Shown here in pieces: positions 25,468 to 37,089 of a stretch of DNA of 64,000 nt. The position numbers and the translations under genes were made by a program. Source of the DNA: Terebella lapidaria. Its lineage: Eukaryota > Annelida > Polychaeta > Terebellida > Terebellidae. How positions within the stretch are numbered: the first letter of the stretch is position 1; each line of letters starts with the position of its first letter. The DNA lies in NCBI GenBank assembly GCA_949152475.1, contig OX424570.1:8544181-8608180 (forward strand), written 5' to 3'. A model generated the notes under the pieces. It did not search any database, was not told where the DNA came from, and saw nothing but the letters and a program-made list of their open reading frames with translations.

Positions 25468-25970
25468 ATCCATTTGGGCATGGATAATTTCTCGATGGTT
25501 TCATTTGGGCATGGATTGCTTCACGGTGGTTTCATTTGGGCATGGATTGTTTCAAGGTGGTTTCATTTGGGCATGGATTGTTTCACGGTGGTTTCATTTG
25601 GGCATGGACTGTTTCACGGTTTTTTCATTTGGGCATGAATTGTTTCACGGTGGTTTCATTTGGGCATGGATTGTTTCATGGTGGTTTTATTTGGGCATGG
25701 GTTGTTTCACGGTGGTTTCATTTGGGCATGGATTGTTTCATGGTGGTTTCACTTGGGCATGGATGGTTTCACAGTGGTTTCATCTGGGCATGAATGGTTT
25801 CATGGCGGTTTCATTTGGGCATGGATTGTTTCACGTTGGTTTCATTTGGGCATGGATGGTTTGACGATGCTTTCATTTGGCCATGGATTGTTTCACATTG
25901 GTTTCATTTGGGCATGGATAGTTTGACGATGCTTTCATTTGGGCATGGATTGTTTCACGGTGGTTTCATG
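25468..25970 (+). repeat. Minisatellite, 31-bp unit, about 16 copies
   Basis: The unit reads ggtttcatttgggcatggat plus tgtttcacggt, with complete phase kept at 31 bases from 25497 onward. Because 31 is not a multiple of three, each plus frame cycles through all phases and the protein period is 31 residues over three units; all three forward frames stay open through most of the array. Units differ at a few positions (for example gacgatgc variants near the right end). There is no start context, splice site or flanking domain to support a real protein. Confidence 0.95.
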
Positions 25971-25989
25971 TTTACTCGAAAGGTATAGA

Positions 25990-26150
25990 AAAGATGCATG
26001 AAAACCTCACTGGTGGCCGGAAAAAAGCAACGATGTCTCCACATCGTCCGGCGACTGGTGACTGAGGCATTGAACAACTGCAAGGTCAAGGTGTCTCCAG
26101 CAGTTTTCAAAATATATCGAGTTATCTTAAAGTGTCTTGTAAATAGAAGC
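25990..26150 (-). repeat. Recurring minus-strand block, copy E
   Basis: Minus-strand reading gives AGDTLTLQLFNASV, parallel to copies C and D. The flanking acactttaagata/acaagacac sequence also resembles the flank of copy C (aggtac-ttaggtcagag). Confidence 0.45.
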
Positions 26151-26599
26151 AAAACAGAGAAGGTTAGTGAGGCACACATACCAACCGACCTCGCGACAAT
26201 TGTTATCATATATATCTATTGAATACACAGTAAGAGTAAACTTTGTGCTGCGGATCGTTATTACTGCCACACGCAGAGCAGGCACGTACATTGGTGAATT
26301 AGCATCCAATAATTGCGAATCCGAACATAACGTCAGTCGTGGGATATTTGTACAAGAAAAATAACATCGAGAGCAAATATTTACATTGAAGATTTGCGGC
26401 CAGAGTAAATTGAAAGAGGACACCACCGGTCTCGTTATCCACCTGCCGTTGATGGTTGATTTTACGAACTTATTTCCATTAGGGAATACTTGTAGGGATA
26501 TGACGGATTTTGCAGTGGTGACATCTGCCGAGTGGACAATACTTCCTTGTGTGTGCTCACCAGGCGATAGGTTTAAATTTCTCATTTAGTAGGTGGTGT

Positions 26600-26806
26600 A
26601 TTTAAACCATTGGTTGTAGACTGAAAGGTGTTTTAGGCCACTTCTGTGGAAAGTGTGGTCTAAATCGGGCCGAGAAACCACTTTTGACAATGAGTTGAAG
26701 GATGATGTGAAATATGCCCACATATCAGGTTCCCAGGCCGAGATTTGAATTCAGGACCTATTGGTCTGCAGCCTGGCGTGCTGCCACTGAGCTACCGCAG
26801 TCCTCC
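26600..26806 (-). mobile_element. tRNA-Cys-like SINE
   Basis: The head (26806-26729, minus strand) has ggtagctcagtggcagca as A box, gctgcagaccaataggtcc matching the anticodon arm of tRNA-Cys (GCA), and gaattcaaatctc as B box. The acceptor stem no longer pairs properly (ggaggac against tgggaacc), so this is a SINE head, not a tRNA gene. The non-tRNA body runs leftward to about 26600, with a ccacttctgtggaaagtgtgg hairpin-like part. Confidence 0.7.
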
Positions 26807-26999
26807 CCCTCCCATTAGGTTTGGGGCATGGATCTCCAAGAGCCCTTTTTATTTTTGAATATAATACGCATTACGCATATATCAATACGCGAAATGACTT
26901 ACTAAGAAAATATGGTTCTATTTGCATCACCATGGTGCATCAGTCCACATGTTTTGCGGATCTGACATCTGAATATTGAGTTACCCATAATTGAACGAG

Positions 27000-27400
27000 G
27001 ATTGATGAATTGATTAATCAAGACCAATGAATTCTAGGATTCTAAGCCCCTTGATTGACGTGGGCGTAATATAAATAGATCTTCTTAGCACATCGAAATC
27101 CTTTTCCACGCCAATATATTTAGCGTTGACAATTCTAGTGTTGATGGATGGTGATTGCTTGGAGGTCGCATTACGCCTCGCTGAATCAGAGATCATCAGT
27201 CATGTCATTGACTATTGGAAATGACGGTACTAATAGAAAGGTTTTCAAAAATATTTCAACAGTTATGCGGCTTTTGATATTATGGTAAATAATTGTGCAA
27301 AAATCGGATTTCAATTTGGCCTCCTTCGTGATGTTTCTCTTCAGCATATTCACCAATAATGGATCAGTTTCCATCTTCGAATTGAGAAAATCAACTGTTT
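27000..27400 (+). repeat. Diverged direct repeat, partner of 29240-29620
   Basis: Shared ordered landmarks are gaattgattaatcaag/aaattgatcaatcaag, ttgattgacgtgggcgtaat, gcacatcgaaa/gcacattgaaa, ccaatatatt, and agcgttgatt-type sequence. Divergence is high. No protein is recognised. Confidence 0.65.
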
Positions 27401-28009
27401 ATGTTAGCTAATGCAGCTAGGTAATGTAATCAGCTCAATTCATAGTTAAATTCGAGTTGTACAGTTTTATCGCAAGAATATTCAGTTTATGAAGGGAATT
27501 TTGTATAGGATATTTGTACACTAATTTTAATATATTTATAATGAAGGAAACTTTCATTGAGTTCATGTAACACTTGGTACGAAAACAAGTTCGAATCGTG
27601 ACTGCATGGGTAACAGTAACACGATAATTTGTATCCATGTAATCATCAATCTGCTACCACTAATACAGTCAGATTTTGCTTTTTTCACGAAGCCCGACCA
27701 AATAGTTTATCCCAAGACACACTGGCGTCATTAGGGGCAGAGAGTGTGTTAAATGTAGTTGTTTCTACTGTACACCTGATGGAATTAGCATACAACTGCC
27801 CAACAGCCTAGGAAAATAATTTTGAAATCCGAAACAAACCCCATGAAACAGATATATGACAAGTACATAAGAAATTAAAGCAGCTGCCTCGGAACCAGTC
27901 ATAACTTTTTGAAAACTATATTTCATACTGAACATGCTAAACTAACTGAATAAAACATACATCAAATGTAATTTAAAAAAATATCAGTTCTCAGGGAAAT
28001 TTTGCTCGT

Positions 28010-28440
28010 TTGAACAGGCGGTTATCGCGTGAATACAGGAACTGTATCCATCCCACGCAGATGTAAACAAAACATAGAAGTGCGAGATATACTTGCAATT
28101 CAACGCACATCATGGTATATCGCTGATTATTTTCTCCCAACTACACTATATATGCACATACGAACTGGAAAATGTACTCGATGTGGACTTTTAAGCGCGA
28201 TTTGAGCATTTGTTTACATTCGAGTTTGATTGATACACTTCGTTTGTTTATTTACAAAACCGGTACAAAATGGGCACTAAGACAGACGAAAAGACAACTA
28301 GGACGGATTGTAGTCGTCAAAATCATTGTGCAAACCTTTTGTTATATTGCATTAGATGTGTTTAACAAGAAATTGGTTTTGAAAAAATTATTGCATACAT
28401 TCGAAGGCAGCAGCTTTGATCACAAGCCCAAAGGCTACTG
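28010..28440 (+). repeat. Dispersed repeat, inverted partner of 3650-4075
   Basis: See 3650-4075. Here the parallel frame runs from 28172 as an 89-codon open frame whose middle (DTLRLFIYKTGTKW) corresponds to DTLRLIIYKTGIKY in the other copy. Confidence 0.6.
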
Positions 28441-28499
28441 AGTTGATGGTGTCCTCGGGGACAGATTTAACGTCTGCCAGCAGTGACAACGACTCAGTG

Positions 28500-28570
28500 G
28501 TATGAATGTAAGTATCAATCTGTGTGAATGTAAGTACCAATGTAAGTATCAATGTGTAAGTATCAGTGAT
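28500..28570 (+). repeat. Short satellite of gtaagtatcaat units
   Basis: About five imperfect copies of gaatgtaagtatcaat-type units lie head to tail. Confidence 0.7.
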
Positions 28571-29239
28571 CGGTCTTTCGACGTATTTTTCTCAAATGTC
28601 TGACCAATATTTCCCCTTTGTGGTGTGATAAATATCGAACTTCGATGGCTAAATTTCATTCATTCATCCATATATTATGTCCAAATGTTCACTTCTGCAG
28701 CGACAGACTAAACTTATAATCATTTCTGTCAATTCGTTCATATGCTATACCATTGTACTCACATATAAAATACAGTAAGACAGGAGCTAGCTTTTTGTTG
28801 CACTCAGCCATATTGAAGATTACTCAATATGGCTATTCTCTTCATCCACTACGGCGATGTTCTTCGGGCAGTATTTACCAGTTGTTGAACACCATGTTGT
28901 ACGTCCAGAAAATGACATCTTTTCCAGCAAAGTTTTGCTCAGTCTTCATCCATCTACTGGTGCTGATTTTGCCAAACTGCTGATTCACAAAGAAAGCCAA
29001 AATGATATATAAATGTGGTAGTCCATTTCATAGCAACCACAAATAATTACACGTTCAATTCAATAATAAACAATATATATGGAGACGTCGTTGTCCATCG
29101 TACGTTATATATTATTACATGTGAAAGCAGTATTAAGCAAACATATGATCACTTTTTTCAAATAGTGCTTCATTATTCTACACATCGGACATCTGCATAC
29201 AAATACCAATGAGTTTTCCATTAATGTTACCATAGGGGC

Positions 29240-29620
29240 GATGGTTTGATAAATTGATCAATCAAGAATACGAGATTGGAGAATCCCAAGACTCTTGATA
29301 GACGTGGGCGTAATATGAATACTTAGTCAATAGCACATTGAAACCCTCTCCAAAGGCAATATATTCTAGCGGTCACCATTCTAGCGTTGATTGGTAGGTG
29401 ATTGTTGAAATGTCAAACTGTGCTTCACTCAGTCAAAAACCATCAGGCAATGGTATGAGGAATTGACAGGACTGATGAAAAGGTGTTTTTGAAAGCTCGA
29501 AGAACGATGAAGCTCTCCCATGCTGCAGTTAATAGTGCAGTTTGGTCTTCAAATTGGGTTCCAATGAAACTCTGCATATTCGTCAAGAATGAATTATTTT
29601 CCATTCCTCAATTTATAAAC
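29240..29620 (+). repeat. Diverged direct repeat, partner of 27000-27400
   Basis: Second copy of the repeat described at 27000-27400, about 2.2 kb downstream and in the same orientation. The block between includes the 28010-28440 repeat. Confidence 0.65.
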
Positions 29621-29699
29621 CAACTTATTTAATGCAGATGACGGAATTATGTATCTCCATGTAAATTCAGACAATTCTTAATACATTTATGCGCATTCT

Positions 29700-29850
29700 A
29701 CACAAACATGTTGATTTCGGAACACTGCACTGCTACAAAACCGAGCAAATACACAAAATAGTGCGCGGACCCAGAAATTCAATGACAGGGCCAAATTTAA
29801 TGCTAACTTTTTCAATTTTCGCGATTGAAGTCTGAAAAAAAATTGCCGTT
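29700..29850 (+). repeat. Dispersed repeat shared with 47305-47455
   Basis: Shared sequence includes acatgttgatttc, cgagcaaatacacaaaat, gtggacccagaaatt/cggacccagaaatt, aatgacagggc and gccgtttgactc. The second copy lies in intron 1 of the DUF6589-like gene of the large transposon. Confidence 0.7.
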
Positions 29851-29924
29851 TGACTCCCTGGTGAAGTATACCAAGTTATAATACTTATAATACGTTTGAC
29901 TCCCTGGTGAAGTATACCAAGTTA
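29848..29924 (+). repeat. Perfect 31-bp duplication
   Basis: Identical 31-base copies lie at 29848-29878 and 29894-29924 (start gtttgactccctgg, end ccaagtta), separated by 15 AT-rich bases. Confidence 0.9.
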
Positions 29925-30497
29925 ATAAGATAAAAAGGAACGCACTCCAATTGGATCACGGGCTATGAAGACCAGCACTGAGAATATTGTGTTTCGCGTG
30001 TTATAACGATTTCGATGCTTTTGAATGCCTGGCAGTGTATGTTGGTGCTTCTGAATGTCTGGTACTTACGAATGGTTCTGGAGGATGTCGCTGCGTGCAG
30101 TACACATCTTCATTCCATGATTCGTCCTTGGACGTGATCGCTAAATGGGTTCAACAATCGCGTTGAAGAATGGGAAAGATTGCTCACATTTCATGGATTG
30201 ATGTTTGTTCGATTCTTTTAATTCCTCAAAATGTGATCGGGGAAGGGTTTTATTGCCTGCAGGTTAGTAGGCCTACATTGGGCGTGAATTCTGGTGCGAA
30301 TCTACATGTTGAGATACTGTAGGCATGCATTCTCGTTAATGCGTATGTGTGTGTCAGACTGTCTGGGATATTGGATTATTTAAATCTTTATCACGCCACC
30401 AGAATACTGGTGAGACGCAATGAATTCTCTCACTCCAGTTCACAAAACGTCGAATATGACATGTTATTATACCAATTATTCTCTAGGTATAGATAGC

Positions 30498-31860
30498 TCA
30501 ATTATTGTAAAACTGCGAAGTCATTTATCTGCATGTGTGTTGATCATCACCCTTAAAATGACATTGGCGACTCTGAAAAATGAAATGAGCGACATTGGCC
30601 ATACTGCCGAAACCCAATGTGGATGGTACTAAAGAATATGGCATCAATAAAACGGATCATCATTATACTCTTTGTTTACATCAGAAACATTGCCACTGTA
30701 ATTACAACCAGCAATATTGGAATCCACAAAACATAAATGGAACTAAATAGACTTCATGTTATTGCTCAGAATGTCTGGATCGCATTTGTAGCACTATCGA
30801 GATAAACAGACGTGCTGAAGTGATAACATTGGTAGTAGAGCAACATAACAAGAAATAAAAATTGTACACCATCAAAGTCTATTAAAAATCAGATGACCGA
30901 ATAAAAAAAAAACATCTCCTCATCGTTATAGACAGTTAAATAGCATGCTCAATCCAAATCAACAACATACTGAGCGTATCCTGTCACTCACACGCACCAC
31001 ACACATATGCACACGCTCCCTGGGGACACCGACACATTAATTACGGAACCATTTGTCACACAAATCACACGTGATTCAGTTCACCAAAGATAACCCGTTA
31101 TCATCCGAACTGGATGATGGCGGAATATCACTGCGGCACAGGGCACAAACATCCTCATCCAATACATCATTGTGAGGTTTTCCATCCTTGCATTCAAAAG
31201 TTGGCTCTTGCTTGGCCATTGCTGGGCCACTGCTTGACCCTTGGCCTTGCCCTTTGCTTTGCCCTTGCCTTGCCCTTGGACTTGGTTTGTGTCTCCTCCC
31301 TCTGCAGTGGACGGTTCTGTAGTTACAGATGCTTGCCTTGTCTTGGCATGCGACACTCTGTCATCTGCCTCGCACTTGCGCTCCTGCTTTCTTTCCTGTT
31401 TTGCTTGACCAGTCCTCCTGCTCTTTCTCCAACTCTTCCATGATGGCTTCTGTGGTGATGGTCCACCCCAACCTGACCAACTTTCTCTTTTTCGTGGTGT
31501 TGATCCTGGTAGTCGTCCCTGGCAGGATGAACAGGTCTTCGACCTCATCTGGTGACAGGTCGGGCAGTGCGAGCTGTTGGGGACCTGTGCCATTATTACC
31601 GCCGGTTGTTCCTGGTCAAACTATTCACGTGTGGCCTATTCCTGAGCAGTGCTTGATGCATCAGTGGATGATAGTTGGGCCCGGTCTGTCCTCGCTGATG
31701 ATCTAGTGCTGGATCCAGGACGAGCAACGATGAATGGAACATCAGTTGGAGCAGCCTCAACAACTGGAGGCGTGAGGCTTAAAGATGGCTGTGTCTGGGT
31801 CTAATTCACGGCTCGGCGATCCAGAGGGTGAATGCCGAATATGATCTCTTGGCTCGAGAG
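30498..31860 (-). mobile_element. 3' part of a pogo/Tigger-like DNA transposon, copy 1
   Basis: On the minus strand, translated pieces run LSPDEVEDLFILP, then WTITTEAIMEELEKE, a Lys/Gln/Gly-rich linker, then a C-terminal Cys motif DEDVCALCRSD...ITCDLCDKWFRN. This order (acidic ELSPDE motif, TSEE-like helix, terminal CxxC...CDxCxxW finger) is typical of pogo/Tigger-type transposase tails. The frame is interrupted: the linker shifts frame and a TGA at 31076-31078 replaces the Trp codon kept in copy 2. The DDE core is not present. The non-coding tail runs to 30498. Confidence 0.55.
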
Positions 31861-31869
31861 ATTACGTTA

Positions 31870-34680
31870 CTAGAATGCAGGAGGTTTAGTGACTGCAAAA
31901 TGTACGTAAATGATGCCTCAACATGTTCCTCAAAATCTCAGGTTTCCTCAGTACATTGTACCCCATAATTCTACAAATTATCTTAATAACAACTATATTG
32001 CCTCTAAATCTGATGTCACCTCAGTACATTCTACTCCTCTTACTCCCCTTAATTCACCAACATTATCCTACCCATAACATTCTAATCCACCCTTACTCTA
32101 ATATCCTAAACCTAAATTTTCATCAATGAATCTGTCAAACAAAATTACCAGCCAACCAATGGGGTACTGCCACCCACTGTGAACAATCTACACAGCATTC
32201 CAAAATTGTGTCTGTAGTGACTTACATATGTCCTAACCACAGCAGGACCATTTGGGAGCACCCGACCGGGGAATTTAAGGAGTGCGGATCGCCAAACCTT
32301 TACTCCCCACCGACTGCTCTCACATGCAAATGCATCAACAACTCATATCTGAGTCACTCCAGACTTCTTTCAAAAACTCAAACTTATTAAATCATCAATA
32401 TCCAAAACTAAATTATGAGAGGTACAGGAGCAGTAACCAATAGGCGTCGACTGGTGACTGGTGACCGGCAAACCTATTTCTCTGCTCCACTACCCTCAGC
32501 TATGTATAAACATAAAAATTACTTTAGAAAAACAAACTATGGGAGGTACAGGAGCAGTACCTAAAAGGTGTCCAGATCGACAAACCTGTTTTTCTGCTCC
32601 GCCTACCCTCAGCTAGCTATAAACTACAAAAAATACTTGAATATGACCACCAACGGTTCCCCAATAATATATCATCTAAATCTTGCTTCGCCCAACTTCA
32701 GGTGCCAGGTCACAACCCTTTCAAAATATAGTTGTCACCCTGGACCCGGCCAGACTCAACAAGATAAGTCATCCTTTAAAAAAAAAAAATTCATCCTTTC
32801 AAATTTATACCTCATGGTCTCGGCCATAATACTGGACCCCTTGGGCAAGTATGGGGTATTTCCAATATGCAACTGCATTGGCCTGACATTTGGGGTCGGA
32901 TGGGGCCCGAATATATCTTCTCGCACACTGGAGCCCGACAGTTAGGGTTGACTGGTGACAGTTGATCGTTCTTGCTATCACCTGTCCTCAGGTCCCGGGC
33001 CATACTGGCATCCGCATATAGTTAACACCCTGTCTCAACCCTTGGAATCAATAAATCTTACTTTATAATTTTACCTTAATATATCTAAAAACCAACCAAT
33101 AAACCAAACTTCCCCTATTCCTACCCAATATGTCTTCTATTCCATTTCAGCCTTGTACCCACTCATCACATAATATATTGTATTCATTTTCAGCGCATGG
33201 AAAATTAACCTTCAAACCTGTTATTATTTATTACACTCTAATTTATTCATCCATAACATGCCTGTAACAACAAACTATGGTACCTTATACCGTATATATT
33301 ATGTATACCATGCTTGTAAATCATGCTTGTGTACATAATCCAGGCATTAACTCATACAGTATTATATCACTCCATTATTGTTATCAAATTTTACCATAAT
33401 ACTGGATTACTTTACTCCAGCTATCAAAACCCCTTAACATTCCATATTCCAAATTCCACATTTACTAGCATGGTCAATATAACCTATTGTATTCAATGTA
33501 TCAACTACACTATGTTAGCTTACTTCTAATCCTTGTAATCACATGTCAGGTTATACCAACTCCAATGTTATTTTACACACCTCCCAAGCCTGTAACTAGA
33601 ATACTCCACTACCATGTTCAACCAGGCATTTCAACTGTCATAGTTTGTTTTGGACTCATTATCCACTTTCCACTGTAACCAGTAGTTAACCATATCACCT
33701 ACCACCCTCAGTCCTACCTAGCAAAATCAGTCCTGTATAATCCCATTTTTGTATTGAAACCCTCAACTTTTTTGTTGAGGAACCCCGAGGAACGAAAGCG
33801 CTAAGGCATAATCTAGGCACCACTATATCAGTCTTGTTATTTTTTTGGGAAAAAAACAAATACTTCAGTCTCATCATTATCATCCATATTAGCAATCAGT
33901 TTTATATACAGGATTATCATACACAAGGGATTCACCTACAACAGGATTGGATCTCTCAGCCAAACCGACCAAGTATCACTTACTTATTCCATGTATAATA
34001 GATTCTAGTCGCTCGATCTAAGTGTTACCCGGCCCGTCCCTAAGATTTCTCTTTCGAACAATAAAGATACCTAGTAACTTTTCCATGCAAACTGCCCACT
34101 GGGGCTATATTTCAACACCTAGTGATTCATATTGCGGAAACGAGAGCCAATTATCTCAATCTTTACTTTTCTCTCGACCGTTATGTGTTAGAACGGGTTG
34201 AACCCTAAGCCCAGGCCACCCCCCACCCCACTACACTGATCGAGCGACATCCAAAGTAGGCGAATATATAAATACTAAGCATTTTCACAAGTACTGTTTA
34301 TCAACTATTTTACCTTAAATTACAGTTATCAAATAGTATTCATCTTAGCACAATACTCTAGCTTAGCCTACCAATATTCTTCAGCTAAAGTTTACCTAAT
34401 TAGGTATAGTCAACAGCTAAATAGAATATTATATATCACAAAGTCATCTAGTATCAATATTTCTCATCAAATTTTTATCTCATAATTGTCCGGTCAACAT
34501 CTCAATACAAAATTCTCCATAATTAAAACTTCAGGAAAAAGTATCCTAATAGGTTAATTCAAAACTAAAAAATAAAATAAGATAACTTTAATGAAAAAAG
34601 CTGTGAAAAAATATTAAAAACTCCCCCAACTAAAAGTTAGGTAAATCAACAAAAAAGAATCTTCGTAATAAAAAACTTCT
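31870..34680 (+). other. G-poor non-coding part of a degraded retroelement
   Basis: The plus strand is rich in A, C and T and strikingly poor in G (for example no G at all in 33061-33120). Two related units at about 32413-32520 and 32538-32633 share aggtacaggagcagta, tctgctcc and taccctcagcta; weaker relatives lie near 32240-32310 and 32940-33000. A small hairpin (ctcaacttttttgttgag, 33763-33780) is present. There is no recognisable gene; it is likely the long 5' untranslated part of the element whose ORF1 follows. Confidence 0.4.
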
Positions 34681-34683
34681 AAA

Positions 34684-36650
34684 TGAACCTAAACCTAAAA
34701 CCAAAGTTGCTGCTAAGACCACGTCCAAGGCAAGTCGAAAGACCGACTCTAGGTCTACGACAAGTCCAAAGACTGAGTCTACGCTGACTTCTATCTATTC
34801 CTTCCTAACCCCCTCGGGTATCAGGAATCAAGCCTGACGGGCCATTTCTCTCCTGTTTTCTTCAAGTCCAGATTCCTCACGGGAATCAGGCACCTCCTCT
34901 CCTCCTCCTGTCTCCCCATCCTCTGGGTCATCCTCACCCTCGTGTGTCGGTTTCCCTTTGGATGCCTCTGACTCTCTGTTACCTCAACGGGAGTCACCTG
35001 CCTACTCTCACATTCCTTTCTCGGAATACTCCTGTCCGGACTCTCTTGTCCCTCCCCCCCGGAAGAACACTCCCATGCCTCGGGACCTTAAGTGTTCTTC
35101 GGACCTTCCCCCAGCCATCCTTCCGACTGGGCCATCCTTCCGACTGGGGGATCCTTCCACCATCCTTCCACCAACCTGCACCGCAACCACAAACACATCC
35201 ACTGACACACATGACATCCCATATATACCTCACTCCAACCTCCCAATACCGCAGGTTCAAAAACTTGACACACAACCCATGCCTATGTGTGACTATCCTC
35301 ACCACCTACACCAACACATAACTCATCTACGCACATACATCACCAAAGCTCTAAAACTCAAACTACAAATGAAGGAGATGGAAGAGGTCATGAATGTAAT
35401 TGAACCTTCCTCCATCAACTTCGATCGTCTTAAAATCCGGTCGGACATCGCCAAAGCCAACATGCACTTACTCACCCAAATGCACCTCCAGTTCCCCTGG
35501 GGGCGTCAACAACTTATTACATCTATGCTAAACCAGGAAATAAACCAGCTCATGGACGAATTCTATTGCCATGCTGTCATCACCCCCAACCCGTACCTCG
35601 TGACCCAGTGGTCACTATTCACGGCTCACCAATTTATCAAACGGGACAATCAAAGCAATATGCAACATCTAAACAGGCAGGACAACTTACTTTCAGAAAT
35701 CCTTTCGACCCTAAATCATGAAATCACACCACATACATCACCACAACCATGACACCTCAGACAGCTTCACCACACCAAAATGCACCTAAAAACAATCTAC
35801 ACCCACGGCAGAGACACCGATAAAGGTCCAGAATAAATTTGCACCTTTATCGGCTCTTCCCCAACGGGAACCTCGTGTCCCGCGCGGCCAACATAAACAG
35901 AAGGCCTTTGAGCCACCTACTCCCCTAAACTCTAAAAACAAGAACAATTCTAGCCCTAAACCTTCAGGTAGCCGTAGCCAGCACCATCAATTAGCTCAAC
36001 CTAGGAAGCCCCATAAACCTAAACCATTAGTCAGACCACCACCCTCCTCTAAAAACAATTCCACAGTATTCGTTGGGGACTCAAATGCTGCCCGACTCTC
36101 TCCCCACAGGTTGTCGTTCCCAGGGGCATCCGCACTGGACATTGCCCGGCAGCTAACAACGAACCCCAGCTACATCAACAGGATTCAACACCCACACCAT
36201 AAGCAAGTCGTCCTCGCCGTGGGATCCACCGACATCCAATCCACGCCACCCCCTCAAGCAAGTACCAACATATTAAGCAGAACAGCCCTGTCCATCCGCG
36301 CCATCACCAGACTTCTCGTCGCCCTCCTCCCACTTCAAGGACCACCTCCAGGCTCTCATCCTAATCTCACACTCCGGACCCAGCAACTAACAGAATCATC
36401 TTCAACCAAACTAATCGCCAACACCTCCCAATAGTTCTCCTCGACCCTCCGACTAACTGTCTAACTGTGTCAAGCTCAAACCTCTACACTGGTACAGCAT
36501 TCCAGTCCATCCTAAGCTGCACAGATAGACCCAACCTCCATCCTATACCTGAAGATGGAGGACCACAGGTTTTTATATGAGCACTGCCCGGAATCCGGAC
36601 GGGAAGGGCATACATCTCCAATTCCGTATCCCTCAAATTAGACCACTAAA
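34684..36650 (+). pseudogene. Retroelement ORF1-like region with SGNH-esterase-like domain (fossil)
   Basis: The first part is Pro/Ser/Thr-rich with a basic start. A helical middle (about 35330-35560, MKEMEEVMNVIE) could support oligomerisation. The region from about 36065 contains VFVGDSNAARL, PGASALDIARQL, VVLAVGSTDI and, near 36600, NPDGKGIHLQ, which match in order the GDS block, the second block, the G-x-ND-like block and the D-x-x-H block of SGNH hydrolases. Esterase-like ORF1 domains are known in CR1-type LINEs. The copy is broken. The exact retroelement family is uncertain. Confidence 0.5.
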
Positions 36651-36834
36651 TGATACCCCAACGGACAGTATCCAACCCTCTTCCACCAAAGATTCTCCAC
36701 CAGACAGCCCCAACCAACTCAACCAACTCAACCCCACGGCGACCTCGACCTGCGATCCACCTAAAATACATGTAGACTGTTATGAAAATATTTTAGATAC
36801 TGTTGTATAGGATAATCTAACTCCCCTCAGCCCC

Positions 36835-37089
36835 TTGTCAGCGATAGTCAGTGCCAGTAATTTTGATATTCCAAAGAGCCAGTCATCGATAGAATTAAGT
36901 AGCTTTCGAAATAGGTCTAAAACTCAATATTTCTTGAAACCGCCAGCTCTCAAAAACATTAAGTCAGGCCAGAACCCAAATCATATTTGTAACTTATCAA
37001 ACCTTCTTATCACTAAATCAATTAGCTCACTATTATGGAAAGGCTTGAAATTTATTCCTCACTTTTCCAAACCTACCATTATTATATAA
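36835..37089 (+). pseudogene. Start of a retroelement ORF2, Penelope-like (fossil)
   Basis: A short frame ends in NLSNLLITKSISSLLWKGLKF, followed by IPHF. From memory, an N-LS...LT..E.SLL-KGL-F-P motif opens the reverse-transcriptase protein of many Penelope-like elements. The sequence stops at about 37086 where the second pogo-like 3' end begins, so the rest is absent. Old and broken. Confidence 0.4.

Noticed and set aside
25468-25970. A repeat protein encoded by the long forward frames
   Set aside because: All three frames are open for the same reason, the 31-base unit has no stop, and nothing supports expression.
26729-26806. Functional tRNA-Cys gene
   Set aside because: The A and B boxes are present, but the acceptor stem does not pair and a SINE-like body follows.
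33750-33840. Hammerhead ribozyme in the retroelement region
   Set aside because: A hairpin and a cgaaa occur, but the ctgatga core and matching stems were not found on either strand.
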